From Myrica gale (lineage: Eukaryota; Streptophyta; Magnoliopsida; Fagales; Myricaceae): DNA of 64,000 nt. Shown piece by piece: positions 40,552-50,947 of the stretch. The stretch spans positions 4,161,501-4,225,500 of the forward strand of contig OZ005611.1 in assembly GCA_963930655.1 (NCBI GenBank), in the 5' to 3' direction. Under the pieces are notes generated by a model, which saw only the letters and a program-made list of their open reading frames with translations, searched no databases and was not told the origin of the DNA. A program made the position numbers and the translations under genes. Each line of letters starts with the position of its first letter. The first letter of the stretch is position 1.

Positions 40552-40602
40552 GTGCAATTCTAATCAACTAAAAATAAACACACACTATTAAATATATAAA
40601 TA

Positions 40603-41033
40603 TTAGGGAAATTCACTATTTAGTCCTTAGGTTTTTGGCACTTTTTAATTTTAGTCATTGAGTTTCAACTTTCAAATTTTTAGTCCTTAAGTTTTCGTTG
40701 TTTGACAAAATGGTCCTTCCGTCAGTCTGTCGTTCATATACTTAACGGAGCTCTCTGACACGTCAGCAATTTTGACCCGGTCGACCGCTACATGAAGAGG
40801 TCGATCGCTTGATGTAGAGGTCGACCGCTTCATGTAGCGGTCGACCGTTCACTTTTTACACATATACCCGGTCGACCGCTACATGTGCCGTTAAGTATAT
40901 GAACGACAGACTGACGGAAGGACCATTTCGTCAAAACAAGAAAACTCAAGGACTAAAAATTTGAAAGTTGAAACTCAGAGACTAAAATGAAAAAGTGCCC
41001 AAAACCTAGGGACTAAAATACAAAATTCCCTAA
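40603..41033. mobile_element. Long-TIR MITE (foldback type) with internal 20-bp repeats
   Basis: The ends TTAGGGAAATT and AATTCCCTAA begin a near-complete inverted repeat extending about 170 bp inward; both arms carry TTTAGTCC(T/C)TAGGTTTT, CAACTTTCAAATTTTTAGTCC and GGTCCTTCCGTCAGTCTGTC. The loop holds about 3.7 tandem units of 20 bp beginning GGTCGACCGCT (40779-40852). The palindrome continues into AATATT on both sides, hiding the target duplication. It is probably Mutator-like or a foldback derivative, with no coding capacity. Confidence 0.75.
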
Positions 41034-41675
41034 ATATTATAATAATTAATGTTCTTTATATAAAATTTTGACAATTATGAACCGAATAATATTTAATCTT
41101 TATTGTTTGAACTGCATTTGGAAGAGATGGTAAAAGATCCTGTGAACGGATTGAGCTGAACAAGCAGTCTGCCGACTCCCGAGTCCCGAGGGCCGAATGT
41201 ACTCCGAAAATCTATTATTAGATTATAGTGGGATTAATAAAGGACACCAAAAAAAAATAAAGAAGAAAATAAACTGCTCGCAGGAAAAGTAGTTGAGTTA
41301 ATTGATCGCAAGCAATTATTGCTGATCCAACTGGCGTATAAAAACGAATTGAAATCCCCTGCAATTCGGCGGGATCCTAGAAAAACTGGTGATCCAGCTG
41401 ATACGTACAGAAGCTTCCAAGGTCGGCTCAGATCTCGGTGTAACGTCTGGTCAGAAAAGAACAAGACTCCCGACGCAACGTTGCTATATTGGTGTGACGC
41501 TTTTCACATGGCCCAAGCGCACCATTTAAACACAAACGTAGAAAATCTATGAACTATGAAGCAAAGTAGGAAACGTGTCCAGTTGTTTTGATAGCATGAG
41601 AAAACGCGTTCCCTCCTTTCCTCCAATTGTTTTCCCGAGCACCCCTCCTTCCCTTTCTTTAGATCGAGTTTTCCA

Positions 41676-41983
41676 GGTGATGTTCGTTTTGAGAAAAAAT
41701 GTAGGATTTTAGAGAAGTTGTGAATTTTTATGTTGAATAGTGTTTTATTGGTGTTTGTGTAAAGTGGAGAGAGAAATGATTTGATGTAATTGTTTAATAA
41801 AAAAATATTGGAGTTATGTGGAAAAGTATAGAGAGAGAAAATTTATGTTGAATAAAAAATTAAAAAGTTGTTGGAGATTGTGTAAAATGTATTGGTTTTT
41901 GTGTTTGAATTCTAAATATGTTCGGTGGTAGAATTGTGAATATACTTAGAATCCTGAAAAAATGGTGAAAACGAACATACCCC
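41676..41983. mobile_element. MITE with GGTGATGTTCGTTTT ends
   Basis: The left end GGTGATGTTCGTTTTGAG and right end AAAACGAACATACCCC are inverted repeats. The interior has TGTAGGATTTTAGAGAAGTTGTGAATTTT and GAGAGAGAAA motifs. It shares its ends and the GTTTTTGTAGGATTT-type interior with the larger element at 43545. Confidence 0.65.
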
Positions 41984-42287
41984 TGATATCGCCAAAAAAG
42001 AAAACGCATCTTCCACCTGTCGTTTTTTGTTTTTTTCGTTCATATATGTTCTGAATGGATTAGTCGAGTATGGTTGAAATATCTTCTATTAATTTTTTTC
42101 TGAGAAAAATATGTATTTTTGCCTCTAAAATATTATAGTCATGCCACATTTCACTTAAATTATAAACACAAATATTAATTTTTTTTTGTCAAAAAATAGG
42201 TAACATAGTGATGAATATCATTTGAAGATAAAATTGTTTTTTTAATGGACAAAAATATTAATTTATGTCTAAATTAAAGATGAGTGG

Positions 42288-42889
42288 TGATGATTCCAAT
42301 AAATTACCGCGGTGTTCGGAAGCCGGATGACCTCAAGAATCACCACAATGCTCGGAAGCCAAGTGAACCTGCAAGAATCACCGAGGAGGGTGGCCTCGGG
42401 TCCGGAGACTCCGATGGCCAAGTTAGTTATGAAAAAGAAGAATTATTAGAGAAGTCAGACTTTAAAGAATATCAGATGATTCAAGATGAGAGATATGATA
42501 GTAAAACATGAGAGAGACATGATGGAATGTGAGAGGATTGAACATGAGAGAGAGAGAGAGTTTAGTATTAGGGAGATAAAACTTGATGTTTATGGAGAAG
42601 AATACCTAGTTATTTATAGAGTCTAAAATATATGGGCTTCAGGACTCCTCATCTTACTTGGAGTTTTGAAGTCTCTAAGATCCTTGTCTTATCATGAGTC
42701 CTGTTGTAGAGTTGTATTAGGAGAGTTCCGCCGGTCATTCGAGTTGCCTTGAGGAGTCCCTGGGTGGCTAGACTTCTATGTGAGATCGGATGTCAGACTT
42801 TGACGCGCGGTCGGCTACTCGGGATTATTACCGGCAAATCAGTCCGAGCCCAAGTGGTCTGGTTGGGCCGAGTATTTCACTGCCCAACA
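42288..42889 (+). mobile_element. Second solo LTR with perfect 5-bp target duplication
   Basis: The 602-bp segment starts TGATGATTCC, ends TGCCCAACA and is flanked on both sides by AGTGG (42283-42287 and 42890-42894). It contains TTATTTATAGAG (about 42612-42623), which may be an LTR TATA box. A short ORF near the 5' end (42284-42511) is not recognised as a protein. No polyprotein or second LTR is nearby. Superfamily not determined. Confidence 0.65.
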
Positions 42890-43544
42890 AGTGGTATAAT
42901 TGATGATTAAAATATAACGAAATCTGTAATTTTGAGTATGAAGTATTAGAATTATAATAATTGATGTAGGAAAAATATATTTAACTATTTTTTAAAATTT
43001 TATTTATCCTTTTATTTTGTATTAGCTATCAGCCCTGTTACTTGAGAATATTTCAGATATTTTAAAATTATTTTAACAATGTGATATATATTATCACTTT
43101 TGTCTGTTTTTGACTGATTTTTCTGTGCAATCAAGGAGAAGATGGGTGAAATGTCCGGCGTCCGCTTCGATTCCCGAGTCCTTGCTAGGTTGATGAGGGC
43201 CGACTCCGAGCATTGATATGCACTATTGTGGATAAGATCGTCACCACTTGATAACTCTCTTTTTTTTTTTCTCTTTTTTTTTCCTCATACGTGCAAGGGG
43301 TTGTAAAGTTCTGTGGTTATTATATTTAAAAATATAGAAAAATAAGAAATTAATATGATGAAAAAAAAGCTATCGCTTTCTCAGTTTTTTTAAGTAAAGT
43401 AATTTTCTATTTATTCCACACAAATTAAATAATTATCAAGTTAAAAGTCTTATAAGTGGCCCAAGATAATTAGTAACACATAAGAAATTTTAAACTCGAG
43501 ACCTTGACGAGAACAAACCATCAGTATTTAAACCTTAATCACTA

Positions 43545-44217
43545 GGGTGATGTTCGTTTTGAAGGTTTTTGTAGGATTTGAAGAATTTTGTGAATTTTTA
43601 GGTGATATTAAAGTTGTGTTGGTGTTTGTGTAGAAGTTGGTGAGGTGTAAAAAATGAATGATGATGTTTATAGTTTTTTTTATTTTTTTTTCGAATTTAT
43701 TATTATTTTATTAAAATAATAATATTTTGAATAAAATTTTTAAAAAAACCAAACTAAAGCATAAACCGACGGAAATAAAGTCAAGTCTGGCGCAAAAAAG
43801 CATGAATTCTTTCTGCTGCAGGCGACAATGTCAGGTGGCAGGTACGTCGGTTGCAGGGTGATTTTTAACATTCCCAATTTGCCCTTTTTCGTTTTTAGTT
43901 TTTGGATTGTGGTGATGGGTTTTTTAGTAATTCAGTATTAACTTTTTGAGGGCAAAAAAGCATCGAAATTTCTGCTGCAGGCGACATGTCAGGTGGCAGG
44001 CAGGCCGGCTGCAGGGTGTTTTTAAAAATTTCAAATTTGCCCTTTGTTTTTTTTAGTTTTTAGATTGTGGTGGAGGATGTTTTAGTCATTCAATATTAAT
44101 TTTTCCAGGGCAAAAAAGGAAAAAGAAGTTCGGAATCCTCTTTTTTTTCTGAGTATCGCCGAACATGGAGAAAGCAGGATTCAAATCCTCCGTTTTTCTT
44201 CAAACCGAACATGCCCT
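43545..44217. mobile_element. 673-bp MITE with an internal ~160-bp tandem duplication
   Basis: The left end GGGTGATGTTCGTTTTGAAGG and right end TTCTTCAAACCGAACATGCCC are terminal inverted repeats of the same type as at 41676. Inside, two direct units start GGC(GC)AAAAAAGCAT at about 43789 and 43951 with a partial third at 44109. Each unit contains TTTCTGCTGCAGGCGAC and TCAGGTGGCAGG and then TTTGCCCTTT. It has no coding capacity. Confidence 0.7.
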
Positions 44218-45450
44218 AGATTAACTCTTTAGATTTGCATGTTATGCTTTTTTTTTTTTCTTTTTAAAAGTATCTTTATCAATCCTTATTCCTAGAACCC
44301 AGAGGATTTTGTGTCAGATCCAGATTGCATATTATGCAACCCGTTGAAGCACACGTGATCTTATAAGATCTATTTCTGCTTTAATAACTCAAAAGAATAA
44401 TGTGTAATTCATGGGAATACACACTGTTTGTATTGTATTTTAGCCGTTGAAGAGACGGTTTGCTCTGGCATTCGTCCAACGGAATTGACTAATCAAATTC
44501 TTAATCAGACCGCGACAGTAGCCGAATCCAACTCGAACCTAAATTTAATAGATAATTAACACGTGGAAGTCTTAATAGGTAATTTAAAAGTTCAGGATGA
44601 GACACCTGGACCATCGTAAACGGCTCCTGGGAATTTAAGAACTTAAGACGACATTGATTACGTGTCATCATGTTTCAAACTCTATTAAACAAACGACGGC
44701 CCGAAAAGTCACCCGCTAAAATAATGCAAACAAAAGCGCAAGAGCTCGATTTTCTATGGCTAAAAGCACGCAGCACTGTCCAGATTCCATGTTTACAATA
44801 TCCAATTTTTTTGTTTTTTTATTTCAGATACAATATCCAATTTGTGATTTCGTTATTTGCAGGCTCGGCAGAATGGGCATGTGCCACGAATTCGACGCAG
44901 ACCGAGGGAGAAAGGGCCAAACCCACAAACCTCTTCACTGCGTGTATACCACGCTCCACTACTCTCTTTTTCTTCTTCAGAAAATGGTGCTATTAAATCA
45001 AAATAAGACACGAAAGTGACTTTTTTTTTTGTTGGTAATGTATGTGTCGATCTCTTCTTCATATAATAAGAAAAAGCTTACTCTAGTCTGTTCCATATTT
45101 TTGAGTGATTGGATTTGTATGAATTAAGATATATACCACTTTTGCAACATGCGAAGATAGAGAATGCCGAAGAATCCAAAATACTTGTAAGCAAGATGCA
45201 GGTCCTCACAGGCAACTGAAGTTAATTCAGGATATAATTAGTTAGCTACAAATTAAGCAATGAGGGTAAAAGATTGAGGGTTTGAGAGGGATTGATGAAG
45301 AGAGTAGGGTATCCTGTGCCCACTGCCCTCCATGATCCGAACGTAACAGTCACCCTTCACTCAGGCACGTGAGTGGGCAACATTAAACGCCAGAATCTTA
45401 CAGGACACATGATAAAACGGGATAAGGGCAGGACAGTTGGGGGATAAGTT

Positions 45451-45645
45451 CACGTTCGTTTTAATAAAATTTGAAGAATGATAAAAATAATAAAAATATT
45501 TAGATAATATTTAAATTTTATTTATAAAAATTGTTGAATTATATTGATATATATAAAAAAATAATATTGAGTTGTGTAAAAATAATATTAAAAATATAAA
45601 TTTTAAAAAATAAATTTAAATTAATAAATTTTTAACCAAAAAAAA
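45451..45645. mobile_element. AT-rich MITE-like insertion
   Basis: It begins CACGTTCGTTTTAATAAAATTTGAAG and shares its AT-rich interior (AATATTTAGATAATATTTAAATTT) with the neighbouring copy at 45775-45992. The right end is poorly defined. Confidence 0.35.
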
Positions 45646-45774
45646 ATGTCTAAGTCTATAACCTGGAGGAGCTGTTCTATCAAGTACTCGTGGCACCAAC
45701 CTAAGACCAATCCTTTTTGCTGTTATAGTCGTCTATATGCGTGCTCAAAGAGCAACAGAATGGATGAACAGTAA

Positions 45775-45992
45775 GGGCCAGATTGGTTTTGAGAAAATTT
45801 GTTAAATTATAAGAATAACGTGAATATTTAAGTGATATTTGAACGTATGCTTGTAAAAATAGTTGAATTGTATTAATGTGTATAAAAAAGTTAATATTAA
45901 ATTATATTAATATGCGTGTAAGAATAATTTTAAAAATATAAATTTAAAAGGTTGAATTTAAATTTTAAAATTTTTAGCAAAATGAACACGCC
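45775..45992. mobile_element. MITE-like copy upstream of the lipase gene
   Basis: The left end GGGCCAGATTGGTTTTGAGAAAATTTG and right end TTTTTAGCAAAATGAACACGCCCAAC form an imperfect inverted pair. The interior is AT-rich and shares ATATTTAAGTGATATTTGAA-type words with the element at 45451. It lies about 310 bp upstream of the lipase start codon. Confidence 0.45.
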
Positions 45993-46111
45993 CAACTCAC
46001 TTGGTGTCGAATATTTTCGTGTTTTTTTATTTGATTTTATGTGAGGTAGGGAATGAGAAAACCGTGAGAGACCAATTTCGGATTCTCAGGCAAAAGAAAA
46101 TTTCACTGTAA

Positions 46112-46120
46112 TATAAAAAG
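46112..46120 (+). promoter_or_regulatory. TATA box of the alpha/beta-hydrolase gene
   Basis: TATAAAAAG lies about 190 bp upstream of the start codon at 46303, followed by a GC-richer leader. The spacing fits a leader of about 150-160 nt. Confidence 0.5.
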
Positions 46121-46302
46121 GCGGGCTCCAGAGAACTCTTTGGTCTTGGACGAGTTCGATGTGGAAATTTTGATCTTTTGAAGACTTCCACAGGAGAGCC
46201 TTCTTTGAAATATTTGGCTTTGAAGAAGGGTCCGCTTTGGAGTACTCGCCCAAGAACACTCTTTCCTTCTGGGTAATTTTTTTTTTTTTCTGAAAAGGGA
46301 GA

Positions 46303-49300
46303 ATGATCAGATGGGGAATGCTTGCACTGCAATTAGCGGAGATTTTCGTGAGCGCGGTGGTTCATTTGATGTACGGCTTTTACCTATTAACCACAGCGGT
46401 GGCTGGAGATCTCTCCGTGCTTCTGAATAAATATTTCTTTAAGCCTATTTTGAATATTGACTTCAAAGACGACGTGCCCAAAGGGACAATCACCAATGCT
46501 GATGGCCTGCCTCCTATTGTGTTGCTCCATGGGATATTTGGATTTGGCAAAGAGGTATTTCATCTATCTTCTACTTTCTTCAAACGGAAGCCTTCAAATT
46601 CGCCTCATTGTTCTTTTTTATTTGCTCTTGTAATTACTCAATTGCGATTTTTTTGTTCGTTTTTGCGCTCTTAGAGATTCGGGGGTTTATCGTATTTCGG
46701 TGGGGCAGAAAAGAGAGACGAAAGGGTTCTGGTGCCTGATTTGGGGTCTCTAACCAGCATGCACGATAGGTACGCATGTGCCTTGGGAATTTTGGGTTCA
46801 GTTTCTTGCAAGGATTATCTTTGCCGTTGGTTCTTCTCCTTTTCTTTTCTTCACCCTCGTAACCTACATGGTCTTAAAAACGGGGTTCTGGGTTTCAGGG
46901 CTCGCCAATTGTTCTATTATCTGAAAGGCGGGCAGGTCGATTACGGAGAAGAACACAGCAAGGCGTATGGTCACTCGCAGTTTGGGCGGGTTTACGAACA
47001 AGGTTCTATAATCTATATGTTCTGATTTGCATGTAGCTGTTGTTGTTCATGTTTTCCTAGACGAATTTATGCAACTGTTCATTTCATTGGTCTCACTGAA
47101 ATTATCTGCAGGCCATTACCCGGAGTGGGATGAGGATCACCCTATTCACTTTGTGGGGCACTCGGCTGGAGCACAGGTTGCTCGTCTTTTGCAGCAAATG
47201 CTCGCTGATAAGGTTAGTTGAAATTAGATATCAGGAGCAGCCTGATACAGCTTTAAGTTGAAGAGATCAGAGCTTTATGGTTTATAACTCGTGCAGGCAT
47301 TCGAGGGCTATGAAAACACTTCTGAGAACTGGATATTGAGCATCACATCCTTGTCCGGAGCGTTCAATGGGACTACAAGAACCTACTTAGATGGGATGCA
47401 GTGAGTTCTCTTTGTACCTTGTTCCGTTGTTTGGACCTTCCATCTCTCTAGTTCAAATTACAGTATCGAATTCTCCAACTTGCTTTCAATTGTTGCAAAT
47501 GCAAGTTTAACAGAATAGTATTGAATTATTACTGGCAAAATGGGGAAAGGGTGATCAATGCCTTCTTAATTTCAACTACTTATTTTATATTCGAGGGGTG
47601 CTGGGCAAGCTGAGATGAAATCCAACGAATAACTAGTAAGTAACATGAGTAAGAGTTAAGGGATGCCAACAATCTGAAGGGAACACGTGGTGTGTTTTCA
47701 AAGATTCATCATCCAACTAAAGGGGAAGCTGGCCTATCTGGCCGCATAGTTGATCAGTCTAATGATATATCATAGAAGAGGCTCAAGTTTGGTTATAAAT
47801 TAGTTTCATTACTTTCTTTGAAGATGCGCCATGCTTTTAATCACAAATTGTCTCATTATAAGTTTTTGATAGCTGTTCCTATGTCACTGCACAAAACAGT
47901 TACTGGATGCTTTAATTGTAAAGATGGTTTGAATTTGTGCCAGGCCAGAAGATGGGAGACACATGAAACCTATATGTCTGCTACAGTTGTGCCGCATAGG
48001 AGTGATAATATACGATTGGCTTGACATTCCCTGGTTGAAGGCGTATTACAATTTTGGGTTTGATCACTTCGACATGTCATGGAAGAAAATCGGGGTTTGG
48101 GGTCTACTTGATTACTTCATGGGGAATTCAGGCCCATTTGCTTCAGGAGACTGGGTCCTCCCGGATCTTACAATTCAAGGGTCCATTCAACTCAATAGCT
48201 GTCTACATACCTTTCCCAATACATATTACTTTAGTTATGCTACCAAGCGTACTAGGAAGTTCTTCGGTGTCACCATTCCTTCAAGCATACGTCGCATCCA
48301 CCCATTGTTGTTTGTAAGAGCATTGCAGATGAGCCAATGGCGTCATCCTCCAGATGTCTCTCCCCCATATAAAGGCTATAGGTATTTTCTTTTCCAAACC
48401 GCACAACGTCAACTCATTATCTCATACCTGTTCTGCAAATAATTAATTTTTTTATTCAGATAGAGCTTTTTGCAATTTGCAATTTGCAGTGTTCTCTGAG
48501 CTAGAAGCATTTATAGAATTCCGCCAATAGATATCTTGATCAGTATGACACTTCCATTGTCGACTGGTTTTTCTTATATAATGGTCATCAATATTACTGT
48601 ATTAAAATCCATGAATGTGGCAAACATAGATGCTCTTATTTCCAATGTGGACTGTGTTGCCTAAACCAAGAGATTACAAACTTATTTTGAAGCCAGTGCT
48701 GAAATTGATAGCTGGAAGAGAAAAAGAAATTCAGAGATACTTCTTGACATAATAAATTGTATTGCTGGTACCCTGACCCTTGTGCAAATTTGCGTTCAGG
48801 GATGAGGATTGGCTGGACAATGATGGAGCGCTCAACACCATATCCATGACTCACCCTCATCTTCCAACTGAACATCCAAGTTGTCAGGTTAAAGATGACT
48901 TTGAGGGCCAACCATTGGAACCAGGCATCTGGTATGTGCGCGCTTCTTAGTGATACTTTGATTACCTAATGTGGTTCATACAAACTCTTATTTACTGCTT
49001 GGATTATAGAGTTTGATTTTATGAAGTTTGTGTCTGATCGTAATTGTTTCTCATGTAATTCATGATGCTAGCTAATAAATGTGTCACCCACGGTTTCAAA
49101 CTTGTTTCAAATTTAATGTTGCCAATCCTGCTTCATTGTTTACATTGAACAAAATTTTAACTTCTCATTCAGGTACATTTTATGAAGTTACATCCATGGC
49201 AACATGATATGTAACTGTGGTCTCACTTACTAATAATGCTAAAAAAATGGAAGTACTAAAAGTTTAAGAGATCGAGTTAATAGTCCAATTCCATAATGAC

Positions 49301-49630
49301 TTGGAATGGTATGGGAATTTCAAAAAATCTAATTCTAATTGAAGTTATCTGAACATATGGTATTATGAAATGTTATACTTCCTACTTCCTACAATTTTCC
49401 GCATCAGACTCATTTTGGCTTTAAAGATTCTTATTTGAGCTTTCTCAGAGATTGCATTTGATTAATGCAGGTACTACAAGATTGTGGAAGGAGATCACAT
49501 TTTATTTGTTATCAATCGGGAGAGAGCAGGAGTTCAATTTGATCTGATTTATGACAGCATTTTTGAACGCTGCAGAAAGCATGTATTCAGGGAGGCTCTG
49601 CCAACATTACCAAACAAAGCACACCAGTAG
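46303..49630 (+). CDS. Alpha/beta-hydrolase, lipase-like (similar to Arabidopsis At1g10740/At1g23330)
   Basis: Eight exons: 46303-46554, 46675-46769, 46899-47002, 47112-47212, 47297-47400, 47944-48381, 48800-48931, 49471-49630, all GT-AG, giving 461 residues. The N-terminus (MIRWGMLALQLAEIFVSAVV) is hydrophobic and may anchor or target the protein to a membrane. The oxyanion region reads PPIVLLHGIFGFGK, followed by GLSYFGGAEK and VLVPDLGSLTS. The nucleophile elbow is VGHSAGAQV, with the catalytic Ser near residue 170. Later conserved blocks are SITSLSGAFNGTTRTYLDGM, FPNTYYFSYATKRTR and, near the C-terminus, EGDHILFVINRERAGVQFD, whose His is the probable catalytic one. The family is annotated as a triacylglycerol-lipase-like group resembling bacterial lipases; the plant substrate is not established. 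The start chosen is the first in-frame Met and matches the family's MIRW N-terminus. No lesion is seen. Confidence 0.92.
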
Positions 49631-50944
49631 TTTTTGATCCGTTTGCGTCACTTGATGCGCTGCAACTTGTTTTCATCTCCCTGGTACAACTTTTCCTTCT
49701 CTATTTCGGTTGTAAAATTGTAAATTTTCCTTATGTCTTGTAGTTCAGTTCCAGCCCCTTTTCTTCAGTACTGTATCAACTTGTCTTTGTAGCTGTAAGA
49801 GGGATATCAGAGGCGTAGTTTATACATGGGACTTCTCTGCTTTTTATAGAGATATTTGGTAAATGTTAGAACAGATTTCATCGCAGTAGTAACCTAAGCA
49901 GTTTTCTCTTTATGAGCATGAACTGTTTCCCTGTATCTCCGGGGATTCACTTTCTTTCTGTTTGGCCTCAATTGTTGGTTTTGTTGAATGGAATGTTTGA
50001 CATAAAACGAAGCAACTTCATAGTTAGAAATATGGTGCTCAGAGGGAAAAAAGGAAAAGAGAGCGCACAATTTTCTTGTTGAAAAGAGATGAAGTTTTCG
50101 TTCTCACTAAATAAGATTGGACTGCCAATATACTTGAAGTCCTCCCAACATGACCACAAGAGCCATATAATGGCAACATGCATTGTGCTCTCCCCCACTC
50201 AGCAGCGTGGCATAGTCGTCAATAGCTCAAGGTGAACAGTCGTATTCATTTGGTTTACTATCAACCCTTCAGCCGGTAATCACTATTACTTCTTTGTGGG
50301 GGAGCTAAGCTGATTTGCCGCTTAAAGAGCAAATGGTAAGTAAGGATTTCCCCCCATTTTTAGTTAGCCTGGTTTCAACCCAAATCCCCTCTGGTGAAGT
50401 TGTAAGCAACAATAGAAATAAAATGTACAGTTTTTACGAAGAGGGAGACAAGTTCCCATGATCTTTAGATACAGAGAGCAAGATCACCACCATTAACAAG
50501 GGATACAAACAATCAAAGGCAACCAAAAGCCAGGTGTAATCACAAAAGCACAGCCTCGCAGGGTCACAGGTTCCTTGACTTAAGAATGGAATTCGAGTTT
50601 CTAATTGGCAATCAAGGTCTGGTTAATCCGATTGGGGGGGCAAGTTCTTGAGCAGGCATACAACTTCTCTTATTGAAGATTATCATTAATCAGGGAGGTC
50701 AGACCAGAAAGTTATCTCTGTCACGCATTGTTTGCTGACCATCCAAATTGGAGCCTCTCATGGAGACTGCGTAAGAAGAACTGACTGGCGCGTAAGATTG
50801 CAAAATGGACTTCTCTCAGAACATACACAAATCTCTGGACGTCCCAGCATGCAATCTCGTGTTCCATAATCTCCGATTTGAAAACTTCAGTAATCCCCTA
50901 TATATATGTTGTCTATCACTGTTATCTGACCACTAGATACTCCT
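49631..50944. other. Lipase 3' flank and intergenic DNA
   Basis: The 3' UTR of the lipase gene probably occupies the first few hundred bases. No gene or defined repeat is seen up to the CACTA element. A minus-strand ORF at 49968-50198 has no recognisable domain. Confidence 0.45.
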
Positions 50945-50947
50945 AGC

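Larger units (their letters stand above)
37664..46100. other. Repeat island between the PPR and lipase genes
   Basis: About 8.4 kb with no supportable host gene. It contains, in order, a degraded MITE (38345-38530), a SINE split by a solo LTR (38679-40565), a long-TIR MITE (40603-41033), a MITE (41676-41983), a second solo LTR (42288-42889), a MITE with internal tandem repeats (43545-44217) and two more AT-rich MITE-like copies (about 45451-45645 and 45775-45992). The stretch 44220-45440 shows no recognisable element; its short ORFs are unmatched. Confidence 0.65.

Noticed and set aside
40292-40574. AACTAAAAA direct repeats (40292-40300 and 40566-40574) as SINE target duplications
   Set aside because: The left copy falls inside the solo LTR, whose own end and duplication are clearer; the 14-bp repeat fits the SINE better.
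44670-45062. Three overlapping ORFs upstream of the lipase gene
   Set aside because: They overlap in different frames and strands, and have no recognisable domain, conserved motif or splice partner.
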